Shown: positions 44,375 to 45,733 of the stretch, piece by piece
How positions within the stretch are numbered: the stretch's first letter is position 1
Layout: the number at the start of each line of letters is the position of its first letter
Made by a program: the position numbers and the translations under genes
Notes under the pieces: generated by a model
Database searches by the model: none
What the model saw: the letters and a program-made list of their open reading frames with translations, nothing else
What the model was told of the DNA's origin: nothing
Assembly (NCBI GenBank): GCA_021738565.1
Contig: JAIPBT010000034.1
Location: forward strand, 1-45,733
DNA: 45,733 nt
From: Bacteroidales bacterium
Lineage (GTDB): Bacteria > Bacteroidota > Bacteroidia > Bacteroidales > GCA-2748055
Direction of reading: 5' to 3'

Positions 44375-45232
44375 TCAAATGAACTCATATTGCTTTGAGC
44401 GAAGATCCCGAATGTTCGGAGCAGATAATAATCCGGCATCTGCAATGACAATCGGCCTGGAAAGATCAAATCGTTGTTGAAAATGTTCCAGCACCGGTAT
44501 CAATGTGTGCCCTTCATACTGGTTCCCCTCAAATAACTCGTATCCGATGGGATAGCCATTGGGCCCCACCAACAAGCCCAGAAGAATCTGAGGGTTCTGT
44601 GGCTTGCATTCCTTGGAAAAGCCAGTGATTCGCAGATCATCCTCATCCGAGGCTTCAAAATACAAAGTGGTCATGTCGTAGAAAACCACAGAGATCTTGC
44701 CTCCAAGTACAGATTTTGTGTATTCAAATGAAATTTGCTCTACCTGCTCTTTCAAGCTACTTTGGAGGGTATCCATAAAGCGATACACACGGCTAACATC
44801 AATCGATACGCCTTTGTAACGCTCCAGATAATCCACTGTCTTAAGCTTGCTGCCTGGTTCAATTAAGCGGGTGATCACCAGGTGACGGAACAGTTCTTCT
44901 TTTATCTCCCCAAATCCAATATCATCAAATATCTTCCCAAACACCTTCTCAGGACCATCTACCTGCACCTGGCTGGTCTTGACCTTCCGGAGATGCTGAA
45001 CAAACTCTCTTGTGCTTGCACTCCGAAAATCAATACTCGTTTGTCCAATCAAGGTTGGGATGATCGCGTAGGCTTTCCTGAGTAAATATGCAATCTCATC
45101 TGGATCCGATGATGATCCAACTGTCTTGGCTACGCGGTAGCTTCCACTACTCTTATTGATAATCTGGATGCTTACCGTGCCACTCTTGTTCTTTTTCTCC
45201 CGGACAAACACCCATGCAAGATAGCGGGACAC
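44375..45232 (-). pseudogene. IS1634-like transposase, 3'-truncated
   Basis: 285 residues from a GTG start at 45232 (MSRYLAWVFVREKKNKSGTVSIQI). It matches the IS1634/IS4-group N-terminal half and the first catalytic acid (VVFYDMTTLYFEASDED), with GFSKECKPQNPQILLGLLV, PIGYELFEGNQYEGHTL and the second acid region (PIVIADAGLLS). The frame stops at 44375 after KQYEFI, before the C-terminal glutamate region; family members run about 500-600 residues. The missing end lies where the AAA gene tail now sits, so the element is inactive. Confidence 0.85.
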
Positions 45233-45233
45233 C

Positions 45234-45290
45234 CTAAATTTACAAAATCAAAGACTTACAATATTGATAATCTGATAGTTGTAAATTTAG
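45234..45290. repeat. 12-bp inverted repeat upstream of the transposase
   Basis: CTAAATTTACAA (45234-45245) and TTGTAAATTTAG (45279-45290) are perfect complements 33 bases apart. The pair lies just ahead of the transposase start and may include the outer end of the insertion sequence or an operator. Confidence 0.5.
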
Positions 45291-45426
45291 TCCGAGAGGG
45301 GTGACGAAAACAGGAAACATATGACATTTTAGGGCCCATCTATATTATATAATAAAGGGGCCTTTGTAAATGAGCTTCCCTTTCAACAAACAAAAACTGA
45401 AATTATAACTAAAAAACCTGGAAACA

Positions 45427-45733
45427 ATGAACAGCTCAATTCAGATTCGGACAACCATAATTCCAGACACCATTCATGGTTTACCTGGTCGCATTTCAAA
45501 CCCAATATTTCATGCCGCGATATTGCAGGATCACTCTCCGTTAACAGTTCGGCCAATTTCAATTTGGAACATTGCAGTATCAATATGGAAAATTGGTTCT
45601 TTATTAAGGTGGAATGGAAAATCAATGTGGGAAAATGACTTTTCAATGGGGGATGAGGACAATTCAACGGGGGATGATGACAATTCAATGGGGGATGAAG
45701 ACAAATCAATGGGGGATGATGACAAATCGATGG
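45427..45733 (+). other. Open frame running off the window end
   Basis: From ATG 45427 a frame stays open for 102 codons to the window end (MNSSIQIRTTIIPDTIHGLPG ... then DNS/DKS and MGD repeats). No family is recognised. The 21-bp repeat keeps several frames open on both strands, so openness alone is weak evidence. The stretch 45300-45426 before it shows no gene. Confidence 0.2.
45637..45733. repeat. 21-bp tandem repeat, at least 4.6 copies
   Basis: Units start at 45637, 45658, 45679, 45700 and 45721 (the last cut by the window end). The unit is GACAATTCAATGGGGGAT plus GAT, GAA or GAG, with point changes (TTT for AAT, ACG for ATG, AAA for AAT). Looser copies of TCAATNTGG words extend left to about 45555. 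The period of 21 keeps frame, and on the plus strand it encodes a seven-residue acidic repeat. Confidence 0.9.

Noticed and set aside
45637-45733. Possible CRISPR array at the right end
   Set aside because: Units are head-to-tail 21-mers without unique spacers, and no cas genes are present.

Overview
The window looks like a chromosome segment of a member of the Bacteroidota, probably an environmental Bacteroidales or Marinilabiliales relative. The evidence is: type IX secretion (T9SS) sorting domains at two C-termini (14489-15271, 35016-37619); a Bacteroidota-style TonB energy transducer; DUF4836 and DUF4412 proteins; weak or absent Shine-Dalgarno sites; and several promoters matching the TAnnTTTG -7 element of this phylum. 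The species cannot be named from sequence alone.

Layout. (1) 1-5180 is an AT-rich accessory block resembling a worn defence island. It holds a 5'-truncated DNA methyltransferase remnant, a DUF4062 protein translationally coupled to a Schlafen/AlbA_2 ATP-binding regulator, a decayed ORF, a stand-alone DprA-like protein, a long imperfect inverted repeat and an HNH endonuclease. (2) 5185-12397, all on the minus strand, is metabolic: a Tat-exported Gfo/Idh/MocA oxidoreductase, an SLC13 carrier, MnmH with a trailing 45-codon ORF, a saccharopine-dehydrogenase-like enzyme, and a corrinoid protein with its homocysteine methyltransferase. (3) A divergent HMA-like/AraC regulator (12514-13104) precedes a long plus-strand cluster (13185-20976): PqqD-like protein, ATP-grasp ligase, T9SS cargo protein, fold-type III PLP decarboxylase, a urea-transporter/M23-peptidase fusion, a TPR plus outer-membrane beta-barrel protein and a periplasmic TPR protein. 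Most of these genes overlap or nearly abut, and no characterised pathway matches the set. This is the best candidate for an undescribed system. (4) 21107-27907 holds a DUF4412 protein, a GH43 glycosidase, a DMT exporter, a MITE beside a gene stump, a DUF4836 lipoprotein and a two-gene ABC system. (5) 28073-42943 is mostly housekeeping: rpsT, radC, folK, sppA, lpxK, purine nucleoside phosphorylase, a Fsr-like MFS exporter, a large lamin-tail secreted protein, asd, hflX, a lipoprotein, a TonB protein and tRNA-Ala(GGC). (6) 43000-45733 is accessory again: an AAA/DUF4143 ATPase, a truncated IS1634-like transposase and a 21-bp tandem repeat running off the end.

How it may work together. In the 13-21 kb cluster, PqqD-like domains usually present a peptide to a modifying enzyme, ATP-grasp enzymes form amide-type bonds, fold-type III PLP enzymes make amines, and TPR/beta-barrel pairs act at the outer membrane. 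A peptide- or amine-derived product that is made inside the cell and then handled in the envelope fits this set, but it is inference. Small repeats (MITEs, CTTYGTG repeats, dyads) occupy many of the larger intergenic gaps, so the chromosome has been reshaped by small mobile sequences.
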